The notes under the pieces are model-generated. The model did not search any database. It was not told where the DNA came from and was given only the letters and a program-made list of their open reading frames with translations. From NCBI GenBank assembly GCA_023441625.1, contig JAEZOA010000060.1, positions 4,351 through 68,350 on the forward strand: a DNA stretch of 64,000 bases. Reading direction: 5' to 3'. Origin of the DNA: Bacillota bacterium (GTDB taxonomy: Bacteria > Bacillota > Clostridia > Acetivibrionales > DSM-1351). Of this stretch, positions 63,037-64,000 are shown one piece after another (the first letter of the stretch is position 1; each line of letters opens with the position of its first letter). Position numbers and translations under genes: made by a program.

Positions 63037-63239
63037 TTCAGCCTCCTATGAGCCCTAATGACTCCCTCATTAATAACTTCATTTCCTTAATTCCTAGATA
63101 TAGGAAAAAGCTTTTATAGAGCCACCCTCATAGCTCTATTGTTGTACTTTGTGGTACTTTGTATACATTCTTATGCCCAAAAAATAATCTGACTAATACC
63201 GTATCTTTAATAAGTGTTTATTTAACAATGTCCATTATT
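63037..63239 (-). other. Long 5' leader of the hydrogenase operon
   Basis: About 195 transcribed bases before hydC. They contain a hairpin ATAGAGC..GCTCTAT, a small TTCCTA..TAGGAA stem and a direct repeat of ACAAAGTAC. No terminator is seen, and a 13-base palindrome TGTTTATTTAACA lies just after the start site. Confidence 0.5.
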
Positions 63240-63268
63240 ATTGTAATTTCTAATAGTGACATTGTCAA
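63240..63268 (-). promoter_or_regulatory. Promoter of the hydCBA operon
   Basis: A perfect TTGACA (63263-63268) and TACAAT (63240-63245) on the minus strand, 17 bases apart. Confidence 0.82.
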
Positions 63269-63471
63269 TGAAAGTTTGACATTTTTTTCACAGAATTTTT
63301 AATAAATTAAAAGGGTAATTTTTGTTATTAAAGTCTATAGAAATTTCTATGCAATCAAATATATGAAATCATGTATACATGCTCAAGCACTTTACATCTA
63401 GGCATTAATGTATTAAAATAAATACATAAACTAATAATCCTAGAAGTCGGGTTATGATTGGAGTGATGGTC
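63269..63471 (+). other. Upstream region of the Cys-rich protein gene
   Basis: Holds a plus-strand TTGACA near 63277 followed after 17 bases by TTAATA, a possible promoter. The rest is AT-rich without a gene. Confidence 0.4.
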
Positions 63472-63678
63472 ATGTGTAATTCTAATCCAATAGATTTAAA
63501 GCATCCAAATTCACACCATGCAGAGTGCTGCACCTGTATGAATGGGTATCCGAAGAATTGTGACTGCGGGGGATTAATCCACGTTGAAGAAACCGATAGT
63601 GAAAGCTTTGGCTCCCTTTTTGTTTTTAGATGTGACAAATGCAATTTTGTTTTTGATATTCAAGAAGAAGAGTATTAA
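63472..63678 (+). CDS. Small Cys-rich protein, probable metal binding
   Basis: 68 residues, with GGAG eight bases before the ATG at 63472. It contains HHAECCTCMNGYPKNCDCGG and a later CDKC pair (FRCDKCNFVFDI), enough Cys/His for one or two zinc sites. The tail is acidic. Not a recognised family. A strong terminator directly downstream supports a real monocistronic gene. Confidence 0.7.
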   Translation: MCNSNPIDLKHPNSHHAECCTCMNGYPKNCDCGGLIHVEETDSESFGSLFVFRCDKCNFVFDIQEEEY

Positions 63679-63685
63679 TTGATGT

Positions 63686-63728
63686 AAAAAAGGGGATACT
63701 GCTCAAGAACTGGCAGTATCCCTTTTTT
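63686..63728 (+). terminator. Intrinsic terminator after the Cys-rich protein gene
   Basis: AAAAAAGGGGATACTGC pairs with GCAGTATCCCTTTTTT around a ten-base loop. Confidence 0.9.
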
Positions 63729-63927
63729 GTAGTAAATCATATGCCCAGATTTTCAAGTTTGTTCCTTCATTTGTGTTGTTATTACTTGATATGTATTATA
63801 TAATTATACAATATTATAGATGATTGGAGTTGAAAGGATGTATATATTTTCTTGCTGATAATTTAGGCATAACTGTAAATGTCAATCATAAACTGCACAA
63901 AAATTTTAAAGTAAAAGTGCACATTAT

Positions 63928-64000
63928 TTACAATTTGTTTGCAGAAGAATCTCTCTCCTCAAAAGCATCATAAACTCCTTTTAAGCGGTATGAAGGTCCA
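63928..64000 (-). CDS. C-terminal end of an unidentified protein (cut by window edge)
   Basis: Minus-strand reading GPSYRLKGVYDAFEERD, ending SSANKL and a TAA at 63928-63930. Composition looks like coding sequence, and the rest lies beyond the window. The family cannot be judged from 23 residues. Confidence 0.35.
   Translation of the reverse strand, partial: GPSYRLKGVYDAFEERDSSANKL

Noticed and set aside
63215..63227. Palindrome TGTTTATTTAACA just after the hydrogenase promoter, as a Rex operator
   Set aside because: Only one half resembles the Rex half-site TTGTTAA; the other half does not fit the 18-base consensus, so I do not call it.

Overview
The window reads as chromosome of a low-GC, anaerobic, endospore-forming Clostridia (Firmicutes). 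The signs are AT-rich DNA with AGGAGG-type ribosome sites, a Spo0A-family regulator, an [FeFe]-hydrogenase operon with NADH-dehydrogenase-like subunits, tRNA-dependent amidation (GatCAB with an archaeal-type AspRS), a split archaeal-type glutamate synthase, two classes of glutamine synthetase, and no respiratory genes. I infer a relative of the cellulolytic clostridia, but I cannot name a species. I saw no tRNA, rRNA, CRISPR array, intact insertion sequence or prophage.

Layout. 0-5.5 kb: HU, a Spo0A-like regulator, an aroA-aroC-aroK shikimate block and an rRNA methyltransferase. 5.5-11.5 kb: gdhA, two RNA-modification genes, a HAD phosphatase, a TIM-barrel protein and agmatinase. 11.6-28.6 kb: a nitrogen-assimilation region. 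On the minus strand lie gltB1-gltB2-ferredoxin-FAD oxidoreductase-gltB3-glnA, an ANTAR antiterminator gene, and amt-glnK. On the plus strand lie gatCAB-aspS and type III glnN. 28.7-41 kb: a chemoreceptor, an NHL protein, a lipoprotein, asnB, then accessory genes (GNAT, Fic, ATPase, ECF sigma with anti-sigma, CPBP protease, alpha/beta hydrolase). 41-47.4 kb: a secreted leucine-rich-repeat protein, a relic of an asnB 3' end, and a secreted M16 protease gene interrupted by an in-frame stop. 47.6-58.7 kb: a Rieske/FAD oxidoreductase, envelope proteins, signal peptidase I, and two tandem paralogous beta-propeller proteins. 59-64 kb: a tiny ORF, the hydCBA-like operon and a small Cys-rich protein.

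The strongest observation is a candidate RNA-based nitrogen regulon. Next to the ANTAR gene, the leaders of the glt-glnA operon, amt-glnK (two in tandem), glnN and, unexpectedly, gatCAB-aspS each carry a short hairpin with a six-base loop of the form A-x-x-G-x-x. In each, the 3' arm is also the 5' arm of an intrinsic terminator. This is the layout expected for ANTAR antitermination, and it would link ammonium assimilation with Gln-dependent aminoacyl-tRNA amidation.

Two other layers stand out. Several families of dispersed small hairpin repeats sit in leaders and between operon genes. Several genes also look broken or atypical: gatB (1-nt frameshift), the M16 protease (in-frame TAA), an asnB remnant, and a chorismate synthase lacking both usual catalytic histidines. 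All functional assignments come from reading motifs by eye; no searches were run.
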